Origin: Nitrospirota bacterium
GTDB taxonomy: Bacteria > Nitrospirota > Nitrospiria > Nitrospirales > Nitrospiraceae
Length of the DNA: 64,000 nt
Reading direction: 5' to 3'
NCBI GenBank assembly: GCA_030645475.1
Contig: JAUSMA010000069.1
Coordinates: 62,001-126,000 of the forward strand
Both the position numbers and the translations under genes were made by a program. Positions 26,082 through 33,841 of this stretch are shown in pieces. Under the pieces are notes generated by a model. The model had not been told where the DNA came from. It did not search any database and saw nothing but the letters and a program-made list of their open reading frames with translations. Within the stretch, counting starts at the first letter, position 1; each line of letters opens with the position of its first letter.

Positions 26082-27371
26082 ATGCCTGAAGTGTATAACT
26101 GGCAACTGGGACGAAAGATGCTGTATCCCTACGAGGAACGGCATCCGAAGTGGCAGTTTGCCTTTGTGTTCAACATCAACCGGTGCTTGGCCTGTCAGAC
26201 CTGTTCGATGGCAGACAAGTCCACCTGGCTCTTCTCGAAGGGTCAGGAATACATGTGGTGGAACAACGTGGAAACCAAGCCGTACGGCGGGTACCCACAG
26301 TTCTACGATGTGAAGATCACCCAGCTCATCGAGCAGGTGAATCCGGGCGGCCAGGTGTGGAACGTCCGTGTCGGACGCAAGCACCATGCGCCGTACGGCG
26401 TGTTCGAAGGCATGACCATTTTCGACGCGGGCGCCAAAGTGGGCCAGGCGGCGATCGGGTACATTCCGACGGACCAAGAATGGCGGTTCGTGAATATCTA
26501 TGAAGACACGGCGACCTCGATGCGCGCCCTCGTGGAAGGCATCGACAAGACCGGGTTCTCACGGGACGAACCGTGGAAGATGACGGGCAGCAGTCTGCCG
26601 GAGCATGAAACGTTCTTTTTCTATCTCCAGCGGATTTGCAACCACTGCACGTATCCTGGCTGCTTGGCAGCCTGCCCGCGGAAGGCGATCTACAAGAGAC
26701 CCGAAGACGGGATCGTGCTGATCGACCAGAACCGGTGCCGCGGGTACAAGAAGTGCGTGGAGCAGTGCCCATTCAAGAAGCCGATGTATCGTGGAACCAC
26801 ACGCGTGTCTGAAAAGTGCATCGCATGTTATCCGCGCATCGAAGGTAAAGACCCGTTGACGGGCGGCGAGCCGATGGAAACGCGTTGTATGGCAGCCTGC
26901 GTCGGAAAGATCCGGATGCAGAGCCTGATGCGCATCGGCGAAGACGGCCTGTGGGCGGAAGACCGGTGGCACCCGCTCTACTACGCGATTCGCGTGGAGC
27001 AGGTGGCGCTTCCACTGTACCCACAGTGGGGCACCGAGCCCAACGGCTTCTACATCCCACCGCGGCACAGCCCTCGTGGCTATGCACGGCAGATGTTTGG
27101 CCCGGGCGTCGACAATGCCATCGAGAAGTATCTCGTGCCCAGCCGTGAGCTGTTGGCGGTCCTCCAGTTGTGGAGAGCCAGCCAGCAGATCATCTTCCGG
27201 TACGATGTCATTCCTGGTCCGAAAGTGTTTGAGACCCAGATCCACGGGAAGCGTTTCGAGATGTACAACGATACCGTGTTGGGCTTCAACAAGTCGGGCA
27301 AGGAAGTGGCGCGTATTCAGGTCGAAGAGCCGATCTACATTCGGCCGGCCGAGCGCGTAACCTGGCTGTAA
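26082..27371 (+). CDS. nxrB: nitrite oxidoreductase beta subunit
   Basis: This 429-residue electron-transfer subunit relays electrons from NxrA through four Fe-S clusters. Cysteine groups are CLACQTCSMAD (cluster I, fourth ligand position is Asp instead of Cys), CNHCTYPGCLAACP, CRGYKKCVEQCP, and CIACYP with the distal CMAACVGKIR. This follows the NarH pattern. There is no signal peptide, so export as a Tat hitchhiker with NxrA is expected. GGAGG lies just upstream of ATG 26082. No gamma subunit gene or chaperone is adjacent. The gene is widely used as a Nitrospira marker. Confidence 0.97.
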   Translation: MPEVYNWQLGRKMLYPYEERHPKWQFAFVFNINRCLACQTCSMADKSTWLFSKGQEYMWWNNVETKPYGGYPQFYDVKITQLIEQVNPGGQVWNVRVGRKHHAPYGVFEGMTIFDAGAKVGQAAIGYIPTDQEWRFVNIYEDTATSMRALVEGIDKTGFSRDEPWKMTGSSLPEHETFFFYLQRICNHCTYPGCLAACPRKAIYKRPEDGIVLIDQNRCRGYKKCVEQCPFKKPMYRGTTRVSEKCIACYPRIEGKDPLTGGEPMETRCMAACVGKIRMQSLMRIGEDGLWAEDRWHPLYYAIRVEQVALPLYPQWGTEPNGFYIPPRHSPRGYARQMFGPGVDNAIEKYLVPSRELLAVLQLWRASQQIIFRYDVIPGPKVFETQIHGKRFEMYNDTVLGFNKSGKEVARIQVEEPIYIRPAERVTWL

Positions 27372-27398
27372 GTCACAGCTAGGGTCTCGTGTCAGCAA

Positions 27399-27438
27399 GG
27401 GGGGCGGAGTGCCAAACGGCACTTCGCCCCTTCTGTTT
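27399..27438 (+). terminator. rho-independent terminator of nxrAB
   Basis: A 13-bp stem GGGGCGGAGTGCC / GGCACTTCGCCCC with one G-T pair and an AAAC loop is followed by TTCTGTTT. It lies 30 bp after the nxrB stop and should end the nxr transcript. Confidence 0.85.
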
Positions 27439-27501
27439 GAACAGGCCCCTTGAATCGTCGACGGCCTTTCGGCTCAGGCCTTGAATGCTCCTTTTGCGCA
27501 C

Positions 27502-27530
27502 TTGACGCGCCATAGGTGGTCCAGTAGAGT
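27502..27530 (+). promoter_or_regulatory. candidate sigma-70 promoter
   Basis: TTGACG (27502-27507), 17 bp, then TAGAGT (27525-27530) precede the small gene at 27580. TATAAA at 27531 overlaps but is spaced 23 bp from this -35. Confidence 0.4.
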
Positions 27531-27579
27531 TATAAAAGTATTTGAACGGTCTTTCATTACAAGCTAGGATACCATCGGC

Positions 27580-27909
27580 GTGACCTCTCCTCAGCAGCAA
27601 TCAACTCCATTTGCTGCGCAAGCCATACCCTTCGGCGAGTTTCTGGCTTCAGGAAAACTCCCGGATGGCTACCTCGCCAGCGAATATATCGCTCAGCAAT
27701 TTGTCGAGCGCCTCGTCCACTATGTCCTCAGTGTCCCGACCGGCAGTTACACCATGGCTCAATTGAGCCATCTACTGGAACAGTTGGACCCGCGCGCACA
27801 GGTGTTTTTCTTCAAGCGTCTTAAGGAAACCAGCCCCGAGAGTCTGAAAGATTTCGCCCCCCTCTATTACGGTTTCATGAATGAGTTTCATTCCCTCCTG
27901 TTTACCTAG
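27580..27909 (+). CDS. small helical protein (hypothetical), paralogue of the 35124 gene
   Basis: This 109-residue cytoplasmic protein of unknown function starts at GTG 27580. The core FVERLVHYVLSVPTG, then LSHLLEQLDPRAQVFF and KRLKETSPE, aligns by eye with the 75-residue protein at 35124 (FLKTRMAHALES, LHYLLAQLDDYHSYMW, NKLAKDRPE). Both look like short alpha-helical hairpins. No metal site or membrane segment is seen. It is the first gene after the nxrAB terminator and appears to have its own promoter. Confidence 0.6.
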   Translation: MTSPQQQSTPFAAQAIPFGEFLASGKLPDGYLASEYIAQQFVERLVHYVLSVPTGSYTMAQLSHLLEQLDPRAQVFFFKRLKETSPESLKDFAPLYYGFMNEFHSLLFT

Positions 27910-27925
27910 TGCTATAACTTTTTCC

Positions 27926-27953
27926 TTGTCGCCTGAGCTTTCTCATGTATAAT
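27926..27953 (+). promoter_or_regulatory. candidate sigma-70 promoter
   Basis: TTGTCG (27926-27931), a 16-bp spacer and a perfect TATAAT (27948-27953) lie 33 bp before the next start codon. Confidence 0.6.
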
Positions 27954-27985
27954 CGAGTGGTTAATAACTTGCGCAAAGGAGCGAC

Positions 27986-28357
27986 ATGAATCCTACCCTA
28001 CAGCGAGCCGTGACCAGCTTTTACAATTTGATTTACGAGGCCCAGACATTTGCGACCACGATGTCACGGATTGACACGGGTGAGCAGGAGCATTATTCCG
28101 GACGCATCGAAGGGTTGAACTGGGTCCTTGATCGCTGCCAAGAGCTCGAAGACATGGATGCGAATTTGACCCCCTCTTCCCTTCAGCGGGTGCTCACAGA
28201 GGTCAAGTCAGACCTCGATCACGAATTGTCAGTCCAGCGCCGAGAAAAGGGGCGTCGGGCAGATGGCCGGGAGGAAGCCCTCAACTTTGTTGCCGATTAT
28301 CTGTCGAGCCTGATTACAGCAACTGAGATAGAGTCGGCCAAGACGCCAGCGGTATAA
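27986..28357 (+). CDS. conserved-looking hypothetical protein
   Basis: This 123-residue, highly charged helical protein has no recognised domain. It contains HYSGRIEGLNWVLDRCQELED and a C-terminal helix EALNFVADYLSSLITATEIES. AAAGGAG lies five bases before the ATG and a good promoter lies upstream, so expression is well supported. It is probably soluble and cytoplasmic. Confidence 0.65.
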   Translation: MNPTLQRAVTSFYNLIYEAQTFATTMSRIDTGEQEHYSGRIEGLNWVLDRCQELEDMDANLTPSSLQRVLTEVKSDLDHELSVQRREKGRRADGREEALNFVADYLSSLITATEIESAKTPAV

Positions 28358-28432
28358 CGCTGGTGCGTTCGATACTGGTCCCGCGTGCCAGTTTCACTCC
28401 TCGCTTCCCATGACACCTGGGCAATCATTACA

Positions 28433-28663
28433 ATGATGCGAGAATGGATTGTTTTCGCACTGTGCATGGGGATCGGGGGTCATATCGCTCTCGGTGTTGT
28501 GTTGCACGCTCCAGACCTCTGGCCATGGAGTACGGCCTGGTTCTACGGCTTGCTAAGCGGGGTTGCCGTGTATGGGCTGGTGCAAGGAGGACGGGGAATC
28601 TGGAGGCTGCTTCGGCCCTGTCCTAAGCTTCCGTCGAAGAACAGCCCCAACGCCTCCTGGTGA
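28433..28663 (+). CDS. two-helix membrane protein (hypothetical)
   Basis: This 76-residue protein has two predicted membrane helices, WIVFALCMGIGGHIALGVVL and FYGLLSGVAVYGLVQGG, then a basic tail. GTG 28385 is an alternative start 16 codons upstream. Neither start has a clear ribosome binding site. Function unknown. Confidence 0.5.
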   Translation: MMREWIVFALCMGIGGHIALGVVLHAPDLWPWSTAWFYGLLSGVAVYGLVQGGRGIWRLLRPCPKLPSKNSPNASW

Positions 28664-28729
28664 ATCCGCCGCTTAACATTCGCGCTCTCGTTATTGACCT
28701 CCATAGGCCTACCCGAATACAATTCCTTC

Positions 28730-28990
28730 ATGCAAGGACCTCCGCGTAAATCAATCGGTCAAGCTTGGCCGCCAGGCATGTCCCCCAGGATGACTCGGCC
28801 TAAACAAGGCGTTCCTCAACAGGTAGACCAGTTCAAATCGCTCAACGCTTCCCTGCTCTACTGCCCTCAGTGCCGCGTGGCTACTCCAACACGCGAACGA
28901 CTCCTCCTTGTTCTCCCGACCGGCAACCTATACGAGTATCTGTGTCAGCATTGTGGTGCGTCGACCGGATCCAAAACCGACCATCAATAG
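28730..28990 (+). CDS. small zinc-ribbon protein (hypothetical)
   Basis: The protein of about 86 residues has two CxxC pairs (CPQC and CQHC) about 30 residues apart, which should form a zinc ribbon. The N-terminal half is basic and proline-rich. An upstream in-frame TTG at 28694 is possible. No partner is evident. Confidence 0.5.
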   Translation: MQGPPRKSIGQAWPPGMSPRMTRPKQGVPQQVDQFKSLNASLLYCPQCRVATPTRERLLLVLPTGNLYEYLCQHCGASTGSKTDHQ

Positions 28991-29129
28991 ATAGCTGTGG
29001 GTATAGTCGTGGGTCGGCATCGACGATCAAGGTCGCGAGGAGATCCTTCCCCTTATTACCAGGGGAAAATATAGTGTAGAAAAGTGAGAATACTGTCGTG
29101 CAGAAGAAGGAGTTTGTGAAACAACCTGG

Positions 29130-29420
29130 CTAGATCACTCCCTCCAGAGGAATGCCTTCTTCGATGAGCATGACCGGGATGTCTTCTCGGATAGGATACA
29201 GGATCTTCCTGTCGCCTCTGACTAAACCCCCGTCGAGTGGTTCGGTGACCGGTTTACTTGCCTTATTTTTTAATTGCCCACGGGTGACGGCCTCATTTAA
29301 CTTGGCAATCAGGGCGTCATCAGCCAAGCTCACATCCTGCTTCGTGTCCGGGCAACAGAGAATGGCGAGAAGATCCTTGTCGATGTTGACCGGACGCCTT
29401 GCTTCCGCATGATCTGCCAT
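29130..29420 (-). CDS. Trm112 family protein
   Basis: This 96-residue protein matches the Trm112/YcaR family: LLAILCCPDTKQDVSL near the N-terminus and LYPIREDIPVMLIEEG near the C-terminus. Trm112-type proteins bind and stabilise methyltransferases; bacterial members are poorly characterised. One Cys pair (CC) is present in place of the four zinc Cys found in some homologues. Confidence 0.85.
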   Translation of the reverse strand: MADHAEARRPVNIDKDLLAILCCPDTKQDVSLADDALIAKLNEAVTRGQLKNKASKPVTEPLDGGLVRGDRKILYPIREDIPVMLIEEGIPLEGVI

Positions 29421-29573
29421 AACGCACCCCTCTTGTGTGGCTCAAGTGAATCCTATATTTTTACAATAGATCACCGATATCGAAGAGATCAAGTCCTGTG
29501 TACGTCGCACTGTGGTCATACGGATTCTGTTAGGCTAGTATCTTGCTGAACGTCTGTGAGGGAGCCAGCGGCG

Positions 29574-30188
29574 ATGTCGAAGACTATATGGCAGTATTCC
29601 ATAGCTGGCCTGCTGGTCCTTGTGCCGGCCTGGGCAACGCTCATCATATTTTCCACATTATTCCATACTCTTAATGAATTGATTCATGATCTTCCCTGGC
29701 ATATCGGCGAGGTCCAGACCCCCGGATTCAGCGTAGTCTTGTTTCTGTTCCTCGTTGTGGTGATTGGGATGATCGCCACCCATGTCGTTGGGCGGCGTGT
29801 AATCACCAAGACAGAGCGATGGATCGAGCAGATTCCCCTGGTCCGTAGTGTCTATGTCACCCTCAAAGGGATGACCGATCTGCTTCATTTCCGTTCTCGC
29901 TTTGGGCGTAGCACCGTCGTGGTGTTCCCATTTCCTCGAGACGGTCTCTGGGCAATCGGTTTTGTCATCGGGGCTGCACCGTTGGCGCTCCAAGTGGCGC
30001 CAGCCAGTTTACTCATGGTCTTTGTGCCCACGGCGATTCATCCCTTCACCGGTTTTCTCGCGTTTATCCCGCAGCCGCAGCTTCGACCCATTCATCTATC
30101 AGCGGAAGATGCCATTAAAATGGAGTTCACGGCTGGACTATACAAGCCGGAAGCTGGATGGCTCCAAGCTCCGAAGACGAGGGCCTAA
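29574..30188 (+). CDS. DUF502 family membrane protein
   Basis: This 204-residue inner-membrane protein has two N-terminal helices (SIAGLLVLVPAWATLIIFS and FSVVLFLFLVVVIGMIATHVV), then the DUF502 region with IPLVRSVYVTLKGMTDLL and VFVPTAIHPFTGFLAFIP. GTG 29556 is an earlier possible start; ATG 29574 is the natural protein start. The function of the family is not established. A GNAT gene follows after four bases. Confidence 0.85.
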   Translation: MSKTIWQYSIAGLLVLVPAWATLIIFSTLFHTLNELIHDLPWHIGEVQTPGFSVVLFLFLVVVIGMIATHVVGRRVITKTERWIEQIPLVRSVYVTLKGMTDLLHFRSRFGRSTVVVFPFPRDGLWAIGFVIGAAPLALQVAPASLLMVFVPTAIHPFTGFLAFIPQPQLRPIHLSAEDAIKMEFTAGLYKPEAGWLQAPKTRA

Positions 30189-30192
30189 TCCC

Positions 30193-30714
30193 ATGTCAAT
30201 CGTTGACCACCTGAACGTCCGCCTTGCCACACGAGGAGATGCAGAAAAAATTGCGTCCTTCAGTGCCGCTATGGCCTTTGAGACCGAAGGCCGCCGCCTC
30301 GATCTTGAGCGGCTATCAGAGGGAACGAGGGCCCTCCTGGAATCTCCTGATCGAGGATTTTTCATGGTCGCCGAGCTGGAAGAAAGTGAGAACCGCCAGC
30401 TGCTGGGCCAGCTCATGATCACTTATGAATGGAGCGATTGGCGGAACGGCTCGTTCTGGTGGATACAGAGCCTGTATGTGGACCCCGCCTGGCGTCGCCA
30501 AAATGTGTTTCGCCGGATGCATGAAGCCGTCATGGCTAGGGCCAAGACAAGCCCGAATGTGTGCGGAGTTCGTCTCTACGTCGAGGAGAGCAACAGCTTG
30601 GCCCAGGCCGTGTACCGTCGAGTGGGGCTCACTCCATCATCCTATGCCATCTTTGAAACCGACTTTGTTCTGGCAGGCCACAAAGGATTAGAGGATCGTC
30701 CTCACGAAGCTTAA
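30193..30714 (+). CDS. GNAT family N-acetyltransferase
   Basis: This 173-residue acetyltransferase has the GNAT core QSLYVDPAWRRQNVFRRMHE (acetyl-CoA loop) and the late motif LYVEESNSLAQAVYRRVGL. The frame is open further upstream, but ATG 30193 gives the domain start and sits four bases after the DUF502 gene. The substrate cannot be told from sequence. Confidence 0.85.
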   Translation: MSIVDHLNVRLATRGDAEKIASFSAAMAFETEGRRLDLERLSEGTRALLESPDRGFFMVAELEESENRQLLGQLMITYEWSDWRNGSFWWIQSLYVDPAWRRQNVFRRMHEAVMARAKTSPNVCGVRLYVEESNSLAQAVYRRVGLTPSSYAIFETDFVLAGHKGLEDRPHEA

Positions 30715-30727
30715 CCAAGGAGTACTC

Positions 30728-31120
30728 GTGGTATCGTTCAAGCCAATGATTGGTATCATCATCGTCCTCGTGATGACCCTCACCCAAGGTTGTGTCGTGA
30801 CCAGGGGGACAATAGGCGAGCCGCTTCAAGAAGACGCCATTTCTCGCATCAAAAAAGGCACGACGACTATGGCAGAAGTTGTCTCAATGATCGGCGCGCC
30901 AGATCGCATTGTCCGGGGCTACGAACGCGAGATCTTTCACTACTATTACTACGATGGGAAATCGCCCGCGATGTTACTCATATTACTCAATTTCATTCGG
31001 ATGGATATCAAGAGCGATAACCTCTATGTGTTTTTCAACCGAAATGGGATCGCCGAGGAAGTGGTCTACGGAAAACGAACTGGCCGCACACAGTTCCGAT
31101 TGTGGCCCTTTGGTGACTAA
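30728..31120 (+). CDS. SmpA/OmlA-like lipoprotein, first of a pair
   Basis: This 130-residue lipoprotein starts at GTG 30728, with AAGGAG five bases upstream. It has a signal and lipobox (LTQGC). The mature domain has a SmpA/BamE-like pattern: IKKGTTTMAEVVSMIGAPDRI, then a beta-rich end. It ends RLWPFGD. The next gene encodes a second protein of the same design. Role in outer-membrane assembly is only a fold-level suggestion. Confidence 0.7.
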   Translation: MVSFKPMIGIIIVLVMTLTQGCVVTRGTIGEPLQEDAISRIKKGTTTMAEVVSMIGAPDRIVRGYEREIFHYYYYDGKSPAMLLILLNFIRMDIKSDNLYVFFNRNGIAEEVVYGKRTGRTQFRLWPFGD

Positions 31121-31550
31121 CGTGGCAGCATGCTTCCCCTCCATCAGGCTCGTCATCGGCATGCTGTCTGTCCTTCTCCTCTGTGCCGGATGTAGCGTCC
31201 GCCGAGTGGTCTTCAACGACGTTGTGACTTCAGAACAGGTCAATTTTATCCGTATCGGAGAGACGACGATGCTCGAGCTGGCTGACCATATCGGAGCTCC
31301 GGATGAAGTTGCAGAATCTGAATTCGGCGTCGTGGCGCTCTACAATTGGAGCGATACCAAGTCCGCAGCAGTCGACTTCGGTGCCCTCGCCCGTCTCATT
31401 TTGCCGTATGCTCCAACGATGACCCTAAACAAGACTGGAATCACTCCCGAACAATTCCAGGTGATATTCGATCCTCAGTGGGCCGTGCGCGCCTACGGAT
31501 TTTCACGACGAACCACGGATGAGCCAATCGTGTGGTTTTGGCCCTTCTAG
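31113..31550 (+). CDS. SmpA/OmlA-like lipoprotein, second of a pair
   Basis: This protein of about 145 residues has a lipobox (LLLCAGC) and the motif IRIGETTMLELADHIGAPDEV, clearly parallel to the preceding protein. It likewise ends in an aromatic WFWPF tail. The start is uncertain: GTG 31113 overlaps the upstream gene by eight bases, GTG 31122 and ATG 31161 are alternatives, and only the two GTGs give a normal signal peptide. The pair probably arose by tandem duplication. Confidence 0.65.
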   Translation: MTNVAACFPSIRLVIGMLSVLLLCAGCSVRRVVFNDVVTSEQVNFIRIGETTMLELADHIGAPDEVAESEFGVVALYNWSDTKSAAVDFGALARLILPYAPTMTLNKTGITPEQFQVIFDPQWAVRAYGFSRRTTDEPIVWFWPF

Positions 31551-31594
31551 GCCAGCGCCTCGCATCATGAATTGCCGGACGTCTATGCGCCAGC

Positions 31595-31600
31595 TATAAT
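31595..31600 (+). promoter_or_regulatory. TATAAT box seven bases from a start codon
   Basis: A perfect TATAAT ends seven bases before ATG 31608, placing the predicted transcription start at or next to the start codon. This is the typical spacing of a leaderless mRNA. No convincing -35 was found. Confidence 0.4.
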
Positions 31601-31607
31601 CGCCCTC

Positions 31608-32447
31608 ATGAGTCTTCTATCTGGTTCAGATTCAAGCACCCCCGACCCCTCCTATATTCCAGCCGATCGCGATTCAGAGTTTCTCCAGCGGGAAGAACTC
31701 CGTTCCGTCCGCATTGGGCTGGAACTCCTAAAGCCCGAGTTGATCCAACGTGAAGAGGGCATACAATCGACCATCGTCGTGTTCGGCAGCGCAAGACTGC
31801 AAGAACCGACTGCGGCGAATGATGCACTCGAGGCAGCAGAGAGGGATGCGGCTCAAGCCCCGAACGACTCGACACAGCAGCAACGGGTCGCCATCGCGCG
31901 ACGACAACTCACACTCTCCAAATACTATGACATGGCTCGTGAGTTCGGGCGCCTGGTCTCATCAACCTGCCAAGTCGATGGCCGCTGCGACTATGTGATT
32001 GTGACCGGCGGAGGGCCCGGCATCATGGAGGCCGCCAATCGTGGCGCGGCAGACGTGGGAGCCAAATCAATCGGTTTGAACATCACCCTCCCGCATGAAC
32101 AACGCCCGAATCCCTACATTACGCCAGGGCTGAATTTTCAGTTTCGGTATTTTGCGATCAGGAAAATGCACTTCTTGATCCGTGCCAAGGCGCTCGTTGC
32201 CTTTCCAGGAGGATTCGGCACGCTCGATGAGTTATTCGAAACGCTGACACTCATCCAAACCGGCAAGACGAACAGCGTCATGGTCGTGCTAGTCGGGCGC
32301 GACTTTTGGGAGCGCGCGATCAACTGGCAATGGCTTGTCGACAACGGACTCATCGCACAACAAGATCTTCACCTATTCCACTATGCTGAAACCGCCCAGG
32401 AAGCCTGGGATCTGATCGGACGTCATAATGGCGTGACACCATCATGA
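31608..32447 (+). CDS. LOG family protein (lysine decarboxylase-like fold)
   Basis: This 279-residue protein has the LOG/TIGR00730 signatures GGGPGIMEAANRGA and PGGFGTLDELFETLT. Family members are cytokinin-type riboside monophosphate phosphoribohydrolases or nucleotide hydrolases. TTG 31572 is an alternative start, but a TATAAT box lies between the two candidates. Its stop overlaps the start of the nuclease gene (ATGA). Confidence 0.88.
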   Translation: MSLLSGSDSSTPDPSYIPADRDSEFLQREELRSVRIGLELLKPELIQREEGIQSTIVVFGSARLQEPTAANDALEAAERDAAQAPNDSTQQQRVAIARRQLTLSKYYDMAREFGRLVSSTCQVDGRCDYVIVTGGGPGIMEAANRGAADVGAKSIGLNITLPHEQRPNPYITPGLNFQFRYFAIRKMHFLIRAKALVAFPGGFGTLDELFETLTLIQTGKTNSVMVVLVGRDFWERAINWQWLVDNGLIAQQDLHLFHYAETAQEAWDLIGRHNGVTPS

Positions 32448-33841
32448 AGCTCTCCTTTCACGGCGCAGCGAGATCCGTCACGGGCAGTCGCCACCTCGTG
32501 GAACTCCCCGGACGACGGCTCTTGCTCGATTGTGGGCTATTTCAGGGACGCCGAGAAGAGGCATTTGAACAGAATCGAGACTTGGGTTTCGATCCCAAGT
32601 CAGTCAATGCCGTCTTGCTGTCTCATGCCCATGTCGACCATTCCGGCGCCCTCCCGGTTCTTCCACAACATGGATTTTCGGGGAAAGTCTTCCTCACCAG
32701 AGCCACCGCCGACTTAACGCAACTCATGCTGGAAGACTCAGCGCACGTGCAAGTGAGTGACTGCAGCTACGTCAACAAGAAGGAGCACCGGAAGGGAAGA
32801 GCCTCTGTCCGGCCACTCTACAATACCGACGACGTTCGCAAGCTGGTCCGCCGTTTCGAAGGCATGCGGTACGGAGATCTGCTCAAGATCTCTCCACGTG
32901 TGACCGCAAGCTTTCATGACGCAGGCCATATCTTAGGGTCGGCAGCCATTCGAGTGAAATATACGGCGCGGGGCAATACAACCACCCTGCTCTTTAGCGG
33001 AGATCTGGGCCGCTCCAACATGCCGATTCTCCGTGATCCTGAACCACCGCCGCCATGCGACATCTTAATACTGGAGTCGACCTACGGCGATCGCCTGCAC
33101 GAAACCGACCGTGAGCTCATGAAACAGAAGGCGCTAGACCTTCTCACCCATGCCAAAACCCACAAGAGCAAGATTATCGTCCCGGCATTCGCCGTTGGAC
33201 GGACTCAGGACTTGGTCATGCGAATCAAGGAACTCGTCAGTGAGGGTCGCCTCGATCCCATTCCGATCTATATCGACTCACCTCTGGCCTCGCGAGCCAC
33301 GGAGGTCTTTCGTCGCCACCCGGAATGTTACGACGAAGAAACGACCAAAACGTTCACCTCCTCTGGAGACCTCTTCGCGTCCCGCTATATCCATTTTGTC
33401 TCCTCGCCGGAAGAGAGCATTCGCCTGAATAAGATGAAGGGCCCTTGCGTCATTATCTCCGCCTCCGGCATGTGCGAGGGCGGTCGTGTCGTGCACCATC
33501 TCAAGCATGCGATTCAAGACGAAGCCAACGTGATCGTCTTCGTAGGCTTTCAAGCCGAGCATACCCTCGGACGCAAACTCGTTGAAGGGTGGGATGTCGT
33601 GCCGATTTTCGGCGTCCCCACTCCACGTCGAGCGCAGATCGTCACATTCAACGGGCTCTCGGCCCATGCTGACCGCAACGATCTTCTGGCCTATGTCCGG
33701 GCCATCAATCCATTACCGGCCAAGGTCTTCATCGTGCATGGCGAAGAGAAACAGGCGTTGTCACTTGGCACAGCCATTCAAACCGAACATCCTGGCATTG
33801 ACGTCCAGATTCCCCATCGAGGATCCACCCATGACATATAG
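32444..33841 (+). CDS. beta-CASP metallo-beta-lactamase RNA-processing exonuclease
   Basis: This 465-residue protein has the metallo-beta-lactamase site SHAHVDHSG near residue 62, DAGHILGSA, SGDLG and the beta-CASP motifs, including SASGMCEGGRVVHHLKH and the closing GLSAHAD. This is the YSH1/CPSF73-like bacterial family that cleaves RNA. It overlaps the LOG gene by four bases and the next gene by 11, suggesting an operon. Confidence 0.9.
   Translation: MKLSFHGAARSVTGSRHLVELPGRRLLLDCGLFQGRREEAFEQNRDLGFDPKSVNAVLLSHAHVDHSGALPVLPQHGFSGKVFLTRATADLTQLMLEDSAHVQVSDCSYVNKKEHRKGRASVRPLYNTDDVRKLVRRFEGMRYGDLLKISPRVTASFHDAGHILGSAAIRVKYTARGNTTTLLFSGDLGRSNMPILRDPEPPPPCDILILESTYGDRLHETDRELMKQKALDLLTHAKTHKSKIIVPAFAVGRTQDLVMRIKELVSEGRLDPIPIYIDSPLASRATEVFRRHPECYDEETTKTFTSSGDLFASRYIHFVSSPEESIRLNKMKGPCVIISASGMCEGGRVVHHLKHAIQDEANVIVFVGFQAEHTLGRKLVEGWDVVPIFGVPTPRRAQIVTFNGLSAHADRNDLLAYVRAINPLPAKVFIVHGEEKQALSLGTAIQTEHPGIDVQIPHRGSTHDI

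Noticed and set aside
26559-27422. 287-codon open frame opposite nxrB
   Set aside because: Same codon-bias shadow effect; no ribosome binding site and no protein-like motifs.
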